A stretch of DNA of 64,000 bases from Loxodes magnus (lineage: Eukaryota > Ciliophora > Karyorelictea > Loxodida > Loxodidae): positions 124,001 through 188,000 of the forward strand of contig CAMPDV010000723.1 in the NCBI GenBank assembly GCA_946699065.1, written 5' to 3'. Positions 10,958 through 22,259 of this stretch are shown piece by piece. Every line of letters begins with the position of its first letter. Position 1 is the stretch's first letter. Made by a program: the position numbers and the translations under genes. The notes beneath the pieces are model-generated. The model did no database searches. It was not told the DNA's origin and saw only the letters and a program-made list of their open reading frames with translations.

Positions 10958-13440
10958 GTTAAACTATTTAAATTTTACATTTAAGAATTTAAAATTTTCT
11001 AAGTCGTTATTCTAATTGAGTATGTTCTTTTTAATATTATTAAAAAAAAATCTGTAAAGTTCAGAATTTTTTCTAAGTCTTTTGTGAGTGTAGTATTTTT
11101 TTTTTCAATTAAAGTGTAAATTGAATTTAAAATAAAGTTTCAGAGTATTTAGGAAATTTTGTTAAGTAAGTTTTTTTTTAAAATAAGTATTAAAGGAAAA
11201 AAATTTAAGTTTCGAAGTATTCGAAAAATTTCTGGAAGTATGTATTATAGTGAAAAAAATAAATTTTCTAGTGTTAAAATATTTTTTGAGTTATGTACTA
11301 GATCAAAAAAAATTTATTTTTTAGTATTAATCTTTTTTTGAACAACGTGCTATTGCATTTTTTTTATTTATTTATAAAATCTAGTTACGTTTGTTTTAAT
11401 CTTATTATTATTACTTTTAAGCTTCATTATGTGTTTTTACGATAGAGAAATTTTAGTGTTCTATCTTTGAATTATTTTTACGTTAAATTTTCAAAGGTAG
11501 AAGCCCCGAAATTGCAAAAAGTGTGAAAGCCTTTTTTTATTCAGCGTTTTACACTATAGGGCTGAGTAGGGACGGAACAAACTGGGGGAAATCGGGATTG
11601 ATAAAGGTCAGAAAGGAAACCATATTCAAAATATAAAAAGGTTTTGAGAAAAAATGGGAACAAAAAAATTGGGGATAAAATTTTCGATTTTGGTTTCGAA
11701 TCGTTTTGATTTTGGCTTGTGCTAATTTTTTTGAAATGGGTTGTGATAATTTTATGATTTTAGTTAATTAAAAATTTTTGTGATTTTTAGAGTTAATAAA
11801 AGGAGAAAAAGATCATGTTCAGCTTTACATTGTGAAAATTTTTTTTTCTTCTGTGTGTCTTATACACAAAGATTTTTAGAACGGAATAAATTAAAAATAT
11901 TTAAAAAAAAAGCTTTTAAAATAAATTTTAATCGTTTGATGTATATAAAGATAACTGAAAGAAAAAATAATGTTTATAAAGAAAAAAGTGAAAATACTTT
12001 TTGGCGTAAGAGTTAAGCACTAAAGAAAAATATAGGACGGAAAAAAGAAGAAAATATTTTGGGTGTAAAAAAATTTAAAAACTCAGTAAAAAGTAATGAA
12101 CTAACTAACAAAAAAACATATAATTAAAAAATTTTAAAACCAATTTATGTTTATGATAGATTTCGAAAACGAAGAAAAAAGAAAAAATAGAGTAGTTAAA
12201 AAAAGGCGAACTGAAAATACTAAAAAAGGGAAGAAGCTAAGTAAGAAATAGAGTCTTGCAATCAGTTTTATTAAAAAATTAAAAGTTATAAAATATAATG
12301 TTAAAAAATAATAAAATTTTTTAAGAAAGTGAAGAAGAAAAGTAAGAAAAGAAGATAGAATTTCAGTTTTAAGGAGTATGCTTTAGATAAGAGAAGTTAG
12401 TATTCTAACTTTATATATTCACTAATTATTAATTTAAAGTATGAAATTACTTAAATTATAACAGTATTTTTTAAGTTAAATAAATTGCAACATCATATCT
12501 TTTGAATTTGCGAGATGCTTCTTATTAAATAAGAAATGCTCAAAACTAAGATGATGAATCCGATATTAAGACATGAAGACTATTATGAACTAAATATGAA
12601 TATTTTATGAATTTTTCTCACTATATCTATCTATATCTTTTTAGCTTTAAAATATAATTAATTATATCCTTCTATTTAAATGAATTAAAGCTATTTTATG
12701 ATATATAATACCTTTATGAATAATCTAGACATTTATTTTATTTTAATATCTTAACTCTTTTATTTATTATATTCTTAATATGATGTTACTAAAAGAATAT
12801 TCAGTAGAATGCTATTTCCATATACCTTATAATTGATATTAACTAGTTTATTAATAAGAGATTAACTATTTTATGTATTTTAGCTTTATATTTATCTCTA
12901 AAAGATGCATTCCTTAAATCTTAGTTTTAATATTCTAGTATAAGTGCTATTTCTTAAAATATACCTTCAGGCTAAATAATTCATAGTAATCCTCAATCTT
13001 TTTCTTTTCCATTTATTTGCTTTGCTTCTTTAGATCCTATCTATTAAATTTTACTTAACAAGACAAAATCAAATCCATAAGTTTTTTTATTATACTTGTC
13101 TAAGTGGCAATCACTATAAATTTAACAGCTTATTTAAAATAAGATTGAAAATGAACTTAAACAATTTAGGAAACTAAATATCAATTATATAATAGTTATA
13201 GAAATAAGCTTCAAATAGCCATACTAATAATACTTATCATAGCTTTTAAGCAATAAAATTAAAATTGTATTAGGTATACAAGTTAAACTGTATTTAGATA
13301 ACATTTGAATGATAATTATATTTAATTAGTATAGTGATCTAAAGAAATTAAATAAGGAAGTAGGTAAAAGCTTGTATGAAAGGAGGTAGATATACTAAGA
13401 AATATTAAAAATTATAAAATCTTCAAATTTAATGAATGAG
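10958..13440. other. 3' flank of kinase gene and A+T-rich intergenic DNA
   Basis: The sequence just after the gene is T-rich and poor in C. Around 11470-11680 it is homologous to the 3' flanks of WD40 genes A and B: the inverted-repeat motif at 11542, a following G-G-G-A-C-G-G-A-A block, then an A-rich block near 11620. The A/G-rich stretch 11790-12370 could be read as Lys-rich protein in several frames, but I see no domain and do not call a gene. Confidence 0.55.
11542..11556 (+). other. CAGCGTTTTACACTA inverted-repeat motif
   Basis: This is the 3' flank motif of the WD40 family. The best copy (31761) is a perfect 5-base inverted repeat, CAGCG-TTTTA-CGCTG; here the right arm is imperfect. 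It is followed, as in gene A, by a GGGACGGAA block. It could be an RNA 3' end signal or a mobile-element end; function is unknown. Confidence 0.55.
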
Positions 13441-13454
13441 ATGCTACTTTATTA

Positions 13455-13745
13455 TTGAAAAGATGGTGGGAGATGAGAATGACCTTCGTGACTAAACTTT
13501 CTGGTTTTATGGCTAGGAACAAGTTCCTTTACTGTCGCTGAGAAAGTCCCTGATCAGAGTCATTTTCTGAAGGGAATGTTGACTTTGAGATTATCCGCTC
13601 TTGGTAGGGGCTTGAAGTCTGGCTGCTCATAGCGATGGAGCTCCCTAGCAGCTGTGCCTGGAGCACAACAGGATATCCCCGATATTCCATAAAAAGAGAG
13701 CGTCGGGTCGTGCAATCGGAAAGGAGTTTCCGGTCCAAAAACTTT
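13455..13745. repeat. Dispersed G+C-richer repeat, copy 1
   Basis: An island of near-normal base composition in A+T-rich DNA. It aligns with 55965-56260: shared blocks include CAAGTTCCT followed by CTGAGAA-GTCC, AGAGTCATT-TC-G-AGG, CTTGAAG-CTG, and the end block AAAGGAGTTTCC-GT. Copies are clearly diverged. No reading frame is conserved, so it is more likely a non-coding SINE-like element than a gene. No convincing tRNA-like A/B boxes are seen. Confidence 0.65.
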
Positions 13746-13899
13746 TTTAGTTGAAATTAATTAATAAGATGCTACTAAAAATTACTATTTTTAAACATTA
13801 ATATAAAAAAGAAAAACTTAGCTCTTTATGAAATAAGTGGAGATAGTAAGTAATAAAAAGTTTAGAGGATTTTTAGGAAGATTTTTTAATTTTTAAAAT

Positions 13900-15210
13900 G
13901 GTGCTTTTAGAAGATACAATACAGAGATGTGGAAACAAATTTAGCAACCAGCAGTAAATCAATTTTAACTATATTAGTAATATGACTCGCGAAAGCAAAA
14001 AAAGATAAAATGTAAATAGAAGAAATTATCAGAAAGTCTAAAAGAAAATTGAAAATGTGCTATTATTTTATCTCTTAGAGACATCTGTATAGTTGATGCA
14101 GTCATTTTCTAAACTTAACTTAGAATATTGAAAGATTCAAAAAAATATCAAAAAATAGGTACTGAACCTAAAAGAGACAAAAATGTCATGAACGCATTAG
14201 GAAATATTTAAAGTAAAAAAAGAAACTAGAAATAAGAGAGAAAACAGAGATCAGAAGACTAGCAAACAAGTTAGGAAGAGGAATTTAGTAACTTTTAAAC
14301 TTTTAATATTAGTCTCTTGAAGCAATCTGAAGGTAGGCAGTAAGAGGTTAAAAATTCTAAGAATGCCAATATGTTATTATATTAATCAATTAAAATTATT
14401 AAATAAAAAATAGCTTCTAAGAAATAACAGAACTTTGAGTAAAATATTTAAACAGGAAAATTCACTAAAAATAAAAAAACGAAATAATTACAATGAGTGA
14501 AAGGGAGAAATATGATTGATATGACGAACATTAAACACTTTGAAATCCAGAATTAAAAAAACTTCCAACACGAACTCAAATAGAAATATTATCTAAGTCA
14601 TTAAAAAAGTTTATGTTCAAAAATAGATACCTCACTGATAAAGTAGAAAATTAGAAAAACTAATAACATCTTTACTTGAGAAACAATATTAATCATCATA
14701 AGAAATAGAAAACAAACTGGAACAAAAAATTCTTTAAATTTAATAATAAATTCAGGTTACGCCATTTTCGTTTTAACAGAATTGATCAGATCTTATGGAA
14801 ATAGAAAATGAAGCCTCAAATTAAAATAAACAGTAATCGTTTATTTAAAATAAGTAGTAAATTTAAATTAAATAAGTGTTACAGGAATAATAGTTTAAAA
14901 GAAGAATAAAATGCTACGTGTGCAATAAATAACACCAATGAGAATACGGCTACTAACTAAGCGAAATTTAAAGAAAGAATAAATAAGATATTTTTAGAAA
15001 ACTATTTAGGATATATCCAACATAAAGCGGAAAAATCTATAGAAAAAAATTCTTTAATTCAAATCTTAATCCTTGGATAAATAATTAGGAACGCTACGAG
15101 CAAGATCAAAACTATTCCGAATATTAAAGGATGGTGCGCTAATGAAGTGCTACACCGCCTAACTAAGCCTAGTAGGAATTCAAGACAAACTAATGGAGAC
15201 AAGCTGATAG
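13900..15210 (+). mobile_element. Probable LINE ORF1-like relic with zinc-knuckle-like motif
   Basis: The plus strand is Lys/Gln/Glu-rich in translation, similar in texture to the ORF1-like genes at 44940 and 54982. At 14912 the frame reads C-Y-V-C-N-K-Q-H, resembling the start of a CCHC zinc knuckle but lacking the last Cys. Downstream the same frame stays protein-like to about 15230 (N-P-W-I-N-N-Q-E-R-Y; A-D-R-I-G-Q-K-L-I). Because no codon is a fixed stop, limits and frame are uncertain. No reverse transcriptase lies directly downstream. Confidence 0.4.
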
Positions 15211-15609
15211 AATAGGTCAGAAGCTGATTACTAAGGCTTTAACAAAGCTTTTTACCTTTTAACTTTTTTGAACTTACCAATAAATTTAATTTTACGTAAA
15301 AATCTTTATGTTTAACCTTTTAATTTTACACGAGAAATTACTAATCTTTACTTCAAAGAGTTCCTGTTAGTTTTTAGTCTTTTGAATTTTTTATTTTTTT
15401 ATGTTCTATTATGAAAGATAAGCACTATGAAGAAATTAATCTATTATGGTATCATTACGCTGAAAAGATAATCTCCCTTCAAGTATTTTCATATTATAAA
15501 CTCACTAATTTTAGCATTTTGTAGGTATATAAACAATATAAGCAAATGCTTTTAAATTATATATAGAATTAAAGATATTTTGGTGAGCTTAGATTGCCGT
15601 TAAAATAAA

Positions 15610-17012
15610 ATGGAAGAAAGCATGCAAAATAAGAAGGATAAATAATTATAAAAAAACGTTTAAGAATATGAATGGAGCAATCCTTAACAAGAGGATAAAG
15701 TAGAGTAGTAGGAAGAATAACAATGTCCATGTGAAATTTTTACCTAAATTGGAAAAGATTAATTCGTAGTTTATGGTGATGGAGGAAGTGGAAATTTGAA
15801 ATATCCACTTTTTTTTTCGGAATAACTACCTGTAACTATAAAAGTCAAGGAAGAATTAGAGTAGGAATTAGAGCAGTTAGGATAAAAACTTAATGATTGA
15901 CATGAAGATAAACCTGTCTTAGATATCATAGACCCCGATCTCAATCCTAACTACTTCATTGCTCCTCTGCTTAAAAACCAATAAAAGACTTAGTAGACTG
16001 AAAGATAGCTTAAATGTGAATATAGTGAGCTTAATAACGAGCGATCAAAGTATGCATGGCTTCCAGTAGATGTTTGAATAGACGAAAAAGAATAAGTAAA
16101 GATTGGAGGAGAAATAAGAAACTTAGATATTCAAAAAAATGTCACTCTCTATAATCACTTATTTACTGTTTTCAAAGCCATGATTCCTGCTTTTAAGAAG
16201 TTGGATATTGTAAAAGAAAATTAACTGAATAAATTATAAGTGGTAGTAAAGGCATAGAAATATGTAATTGCTCCTGAATCATGGTATTCAGGAAAATGAC
16301 ATGTAGAAGGAAAGACAGAAAATATAGTAGCTGCAGGAGTTTACTACGTAAAAATAGAAAATTTCCTGTCGATAAAGTAGGACCAGATCCCGGTTATGCT
16401 AAGAGCATTAATATATAGATGTCAAAAACAGTAGATGTTAAAGAAGGATCCGCAATTGTATTTTCTAATGAATTGCCTCACAAATTTCTAAGTCTAGAAA
16501 ACTATACAAATGAGCCCCTGTCAAGGCTTTTTATAAACTTTTTTATAGTAGATCCCGAAAAACCTTTAGAAAGTACTTCATTTTACACTTAAGCAAGAAA
16601 AATTCTTTTAAAAAAGATAAACAGAAACATGGTAGGAGTAATTTTGTCTTTTATCGTTTCTAATTTACCAATGGAAGAAGCGAAAAGGAAAAGATTGTTA
16701 TCAAGAGAATGCATGATGAATGATAAAAGTTAATGGGGATTTATCCATTATGGAAATAGTGGAGATGTTTAATATGTTGATGCTTGCACTAATAAAAATC
16801 TGTTAGATTGCTTTGATAGTTTCAGTGAAAATCCCATACCTATTTAAAAAATACGCCAATAATTATTTAAGCTATTTTGCACTATCTTCTAATAATCTAC
16901 AACTCTCTTTATCACTTAAGCAATAATCTTATTTAATTACAAAAAGAGAATCACTACACCGTATTTAAATTTTATATACTCTCAGATTAGGCATTATTCC
17001 TCTTAATAATGA
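15610..17012 (+). CDS. DUF4246 family protein, one apparent frameshift
   Basis: From ATG 15610 the frame gives W-L-P-V-D-V-W (typical 'WLP' start of the core), L-Y-N-H-L-F-T-V-F, then Y-V-I-A-P-E-S-W-Y-S-G-K-W-H-V-E-G and I-V-A-A-G-V-Y-Y. These match DUF4246, a fungal/eukaryotic family with a putative Fe(II)/2-oxoglutarate oxygenase-like fold. The conserved Trp before H-V-E-G is encoded by TGA (16297), strong evidence for TGA as Trp. The second half continues V-G-P-D-P-G-Y, then A-I-V-F-S-N-E-L-P-H and F-F-I-V-D-P, which are also family motifs (second metal His), but in another frame, shifted near 16370. No intron with plausible borders restores the frame by eye, so the gene is a recent pseudogene, has an assembly indel, or uses frameshifting. 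The end is placed at the first in-frame TGA (17010); TAA at about 16846 is an alternative nearer the family's usual end. Confidence 0.8.
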
Positions 17013-17570
17013 ACATAAATTTCCTTCTAGATATTTAAAAGCAATCATTTTTCTTAGTTTTAGAAGTATGAAATAACTTGTTTAAATATGTTTTAGATTA
17101 TAGAAACGATTACCCTTTTTCTTTTAACAAACCTAAGAGATAAAGTTTTATTAAACTAGCGTATAGTAATAATTATAAGCCACTTTGAAATTAGTGCAGC
17201 TTAATATTAATTAAGCCATTTATATATAAGCAGAACAGAGTATTAGCGTAATCATAAGAAACAATCTCAACATCAGCCACAATTATTTTTTAAGTGACTG
17301 ATAAGTTTAAGAACTTAACCAATTAAAAAATTATAATCTCTATGGAATTGTGCTATATAGCAAATAAATAGAGAAATATCATAATTATACTTAATAAAAT
17401 TTGCCTATTACTTTGTTCTTTATTCTTAAAGTTAGATGATTTCTCATCAAGTATTTAAATAATTGCTATATGAATATAAGACTTCTATTAATGCTAATTA
17501 TTAATCTTAATTTTCTCTTTAACTCTTAAGAAAAATGCTTATTTATAAATGAAATCATTATACATAAAAT
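17013..17570. other. A+T-rich spacer
   Basis: No gene or repeat recognised. Confidence 0.5.
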
Positions 17571-17890
17571 AAATAGGGAGGAGCAATCCTCTAATTCAGA
17601 TTGCCTTAAGATCTGGTAGCAGGAAGTACCCATGGGAGAAGAAACGAACAAAAATCTTGGTAGGAGCAAAGAAAGAAGGCAAAGAATAAAGAGGCATCAA
17701 ATAATGTTATCTAAGAAATATGCCAGTTACTAAGGTTTCTTAGGGAGCTTTCCAATCACACCCTATAGAAGACGAAACTCAAAAAAGATGCTAGCACCGT
17801 GGAAGACTTCAGAAATAAAATTCTTTTGACTTTAAAAATCTTAATAAAAGAGCTGCCCGCCATTGAGTTGCTACACGCTCTCTAATCTTA
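17571..17890. other. G+C-richer island of unknown nature
   Basis: About 320 bases of more balanced composition with sharp A+T-rich borders. It can be read as a short basic protein (K-Y-A-S-Y-Q-G-F-L-G-S-F, then E-D-F-R-N-K-I-L-L-T-L in another frame), but no frame is privileged. The end block GAGTTGCTACACGCTCTC resembles a block near 15143 at the end of the ORF1-like relic, so it may be the tail of another such element. Unresolved. Confidence 0.35.
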
Positions 17891-18439
17891 TTTATTATTT
17901 ATTTACTAGATTGATATAACTAAACTTTATATCTTAATTCCATATAATTTATTTGCTACATTTTAGAAGTGACAATTAATAGATATATAAAAGCTTATAT
18001 TTCAAAGTAACTTAGTATAATAATATTGTAAGCTATAATATAAAAAATAATAATGGGAAGATGTATTTATATTAATTATTATTAAAAGGTTTGAATGAAA
18101 AACTAGAAAAATTTTAAAATTTAAAGAAAAGAGTATTAAAAGCTTGGGTATTTTAATTAGAAAGAAATTAGATTATACTGAAATTATTCTATATTGGTCA
18201 TTTTTAAATTTTCATATTCTAAATTTTTTTACATTAAACAATATGTTAAAATAACAATCGATGAAGAAGTCTACTGTTCTTTAGATTTTTATTCAAGTCT
18301 AAAAAGTAAAGATATTTTATTATACTTTAATTTATTAATTTGAGCAATAAACTAAATTTTTATTATTATTACTCTTTAAAAAATATTTTGAGAATTTAAC
18401 CTTGAATTATATAGAAAATTAATTTATTTTAATTTTAAT
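17891..18439. other. A+T-rich spacer
   Basis: Nothing recognised. Confidence 0.45.
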
Positions 18440-18459
18440 TTTAAACTAAATGAGTTTTT

Positions 18460-21400
18460 GTACATCTATAACTGCAAGAATTGCTTCCTTCAATTATAGA
18501 TATTAGTAAATGTTGTTAATGTTTTTTAATTATATTCTTGATCTCATCAATTTATAATTACTCTTGTTATAATATCATCTTTTTTTCTTTCTTTTTTGCT
18601 TTTTCCATTTCTAATAATTCTAGTCTTCTTGAAACAAGTTTCTTGCGAAATATTTTTATTTATAAATCTAAATATACAATAAGACTTCGGAAAGGAGTTT
18701 ATAAATCCTTAATCTTATAATATAGTCAATCTCTTATATTAGAATAGTATATACATTTAAAAATGTGCTCGAATGTATCATAATCTCCACACATACAGTA
18801 GGGATTATCAATAAGATAGTGACGATCTTAAAGATCTTTTGGAAAATTATAGGATTTGGTTCTAAGTTTATATATACTGATAATTTCTTGTCTAAATTAT
18901 TTGCTCAACTTAGTATAAGTAATTAGCGGAAATTGGTTATGATTACTAAACTACTCAGTATATATTTTAGCTATTTTTCATTCTCTTAAATTTTTGAGTA
19001 GCTGTATTATAGAAATATTTTTGTATTTTGTCTCCTATATGTTTAGTTCAGGTTTTTTAATTAGTATTAATCTTGGAATTCTACAGGTTGATACTATAGA
19101 GGTCTGATAGTTGCTAAACTTGATCATAGTATTGAAACCCTTTTTTCCAGTTGGTATCGAAAAGAGAGCCTATTGTCGATGTTGGAAAATCAATGCTTTC
19201 TTAATTCATTTTATATTATAATTAAAAAACTTTATTGCCATAATGTACTTAAAAAGTAGCAAGTTTAAATCTATATAGCATGATTTTTAAAAGCTGAAAT
19301 TGCTGCTTAAAATGCTTTTTTGGAATCATTTTCATGTTTGACTCAATTCTATTCAAAACTCCAGTTATTCCTTTTTGAATACACCATGGTACTAGTTTTC
19401 CTCCATATTCTGCTTTAGGTAGCATAAAATGTCTCATAAGTTTTAAAATGTCAAGGAGTTACATTCTTATATCTCATAGTTAAAAAACAGCTTTCTTCAT
19501 TGCAGCTTTATATTTGAACGCGACTTCTCAACAATGAGGATTAAAATTCTTCTTCTTATGTAGAATTACACCTAAATATGTTACTTGATCTTTTTAAATA
19601 ATTGGTTCACTTTCTAATCATAAATTTAAGTTTTATTATCCCCAATTTCTCTTTAAAATTTATATGCATTCAGATTTTATAACATTGATCTTTAAGTGAG
19701 TTTATGCAAAAATCTTACTTGTTTCATTTATTAACTCCTACATCTACTTTGCAGATTTGGAAAGAAGAATAAGATCATCTAACCATCCTCTACAAGCGAA
19801 GCTAATACTTGAATCCTGGCATTTAAATCCCAATTAGTTACTTTTACTTTCCAGATATCTAATTACTATGTCATAATATAATAATGCTAAAACTGGTCCA
19901 TGAGAACTTCCTTACATAACTCCATTGTTAAATTATAAAGTTCTGGTGCTCTTTCCATCTATGATAAATGAAGAATTTAGGTTTTTATAAAACGATTCTA
20001 AGGCTATTATTATTCCAAGTGGTAGTTTAACTCTCTTAAGTTAATCAAACAAGAGTCTTCTTTCTATTGAGTCAAACATTTTTTCAACGTCTATCAGTGT
20101 TGCTATCAATTTAGTCTTACCTTTAGCACATTTCCGATAGTTATCAATTATTTGTTATATTATTCAAATTTATTAAGTTGTTTATCTCTTTTTCATAAAT
20201 CCCATTTATGAAGGGTGAATCAAATTTCTCTAATAAATCAGATTGTATAGTCTTTTTGTTAAAGCTTTATCATATAGTTTTAGAATAGTATTAATAAGAG
20301 AAATAGGTCGTCAGTTTCCAATCATCTTTATTTCCTTTTTTAAATATTGGAATTATCACCGATAAATTTAATTCCTAAGGGATTCTTCCAAGTCTTAGCA
20401 TATTATTCAGAAAAGAATGAAGAATTATTAATAAATATTATCCACCATATTTCAGAAGTTCACCTTTTATTCAAGCTGAAAAAGCTGCTTTTCCATTCAT
20501 AATTTCTTTTATAATTTTTTGTATTTCTTGTATGGTAAAAAGATAAAATCCTTACAAATACGAGAGTGGATAATCTTTAATTTCTTAAATATTATCGTAT
20601 ATTTTATCTATTTTTTAATTACTAAGATTTATCTATTATTGAGTTAGATTAGAATGCTTGTTAAAAACACAATTTTCCCATGATTCAATGAATTTATTTT
20701 TGATTTCTTAACTAAAGTTCATAGTATTTCTCTTCAAAGGGTTTAGAATTTTCTTAGCTTGTGAAAAATTTCCTTAGAATCTCCATTAAGAAATAGAAAT
20801 TTCTTTTTTGCTTTGTTTTTTTTAATTTTCGTAGATTATACTTGAAGTCTTTCCAAAGTCGTTTTGCTACCTCATGAAGATTAATTACTTGCTAGTTTAT
20901 TCTTCCAAATTTTATGTGAGCTTCCTTATATTCTGAGTTAGCTCTTTTTGCCTCTATATATTTCTTTGTGCGAGCTCGAGGAAGTTTGTTATAATTTGAG
21001 TCTGGAATAAACGAACCTAATGTTTGATCAGCATTGTCTTAAATACTACTTTTGATGCATTCATATTAATCTTCAAGATTATCTTAATCTATTTAAAAGA
21101 ATTCTAGATAAGTTTGTAGGAAAGATTCTTAATATTTTTGCCTATCTATTGCATCTTATAACCTATTTATTTTATATTTTCACTGAGTTATCTTTTCCCA
21201 ATATACTATAGAATTATTGATAAAGTCGACAGTGATTGGAATATGATCAGAAAATAAACTATTATTATGAGCAGTGAAATTTGCAAACTAATTAACGTTC
21301 AAATGGTTGTTTATAATGATATAATCATTACAATACGTTTTTCCTGTTCCTTTGTGAATACATGTATTAATGTTGCTATCATTCACTATCTCAAGATCGT

Positions 21401-21883
21401 TTTATAGTAAGAATTCTTATAATATAATGTTATTATCATAAGCATTTTCAGGATTATCACCGAAGCCTTATAAAAGAGCATTGAAATCTCCCATTAGTAT
21501 ATGTGGATTATCATTATATAAATTCAGCAATGTATTTAGTTGCTCATAAGCTAAATCTTTAACATCTTAACTTTTTCCATTATCAGGCATGTAACGAGAC
21601 GTGATTAAAGTATTATCCAGTTTAATTGTTATGAATCGATTTTTTTTTTTTCAACTTATATATGTATTTCTGTACTATTAAATTCTTCTCCTACAATTAA
21701 GCATACACCTCCTCCTTTTCCTGAGTTCTTAAAATATGTTTTAAATCCATTTATCAATATTGGAGGAAAGTCATCTTTTTATCAGGTTTCGTTTATTGAT
21801 AAAATATCTATACTGTTATCTCTGATAAATTCTTCAATATTCAAGCACTTGCTCGCTATTCCATTAATATTTATATGTCCCAT
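18460..21883 (-). CDS. LINE 1 ORF2: AP-endonuclease and reverse transcriptase
   Basis: ATG 21883 opens M-G-H-I-N-I-N-G-I-A. Endonuclease motifs: I-N-E-T-W near 21790, its Trp encoded by TGA, and G-D-F-N-A near 21480. Reverse transcriptase: P-I-S-L-I-N-T near 20300, I-D-V-E-K-M-F-D-S-I near 20085, N-G-V-M-Q-G-S-S-H-G-P near 19915, catalytic L-D-D-L-I-L-L near 19775, and V-T-Y-L-G-V near 19590. The C-terminus has C-M-C-G-D-Y-D-T-F-E-H-I-F-K-C near 18770, a zinc-binding motif of many LINEs. About 1,140 codons, usual for the class. Relative to the plus-strand copy, two bases are missing just before the P-I-S-L-I motif, shifting the frame. The protein nicks target DNA and copies the element RNA. 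Confidence 0.8.
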
Positions 21884-22259
21884 CTTTATTTTTTAAATTT
21901 ATTAGTCCTTTCTAATTTTTTCCGATCCTGCAGGTAGACTACTTTCGTAAATGCAAATGCTTTTCTATCCTTATTGGTTAATCTAAATATGTACTAATCT
22001 TTTTCCATACTCAGGATGTTAATGAAAATATTGTATCAAAATATATATTACTTACGTCGTATATTTTTTAAGTAGCTTTCTATCTATATCAATTTTACTT
22101 TTCACACTATCACATGTACCTTATTCTAAATCTTAAGAAACTGTGACATATCTACCTTATATATTGTACATTTCGTACTATGGACGTCTTCAAGTTTCTG
22201 ATTTAATAAACTTTTAAAGTTATAGACTAGTCAGATTGAAATAACATATTATTTAATCG

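Noticed and set aside
13529-13738. 69-residue minus-strand frame in the dispersed repeat
   Set aside because: The second repeat copy at 55965 does not keep this frame; composition alone explains the lack of stops.
19249-19437. 62-residue minus-strand frame as an independent gene
   Set aside because: It is an internal piece of LINE 1 ORF2 bounded by codons that are sense in this organism.
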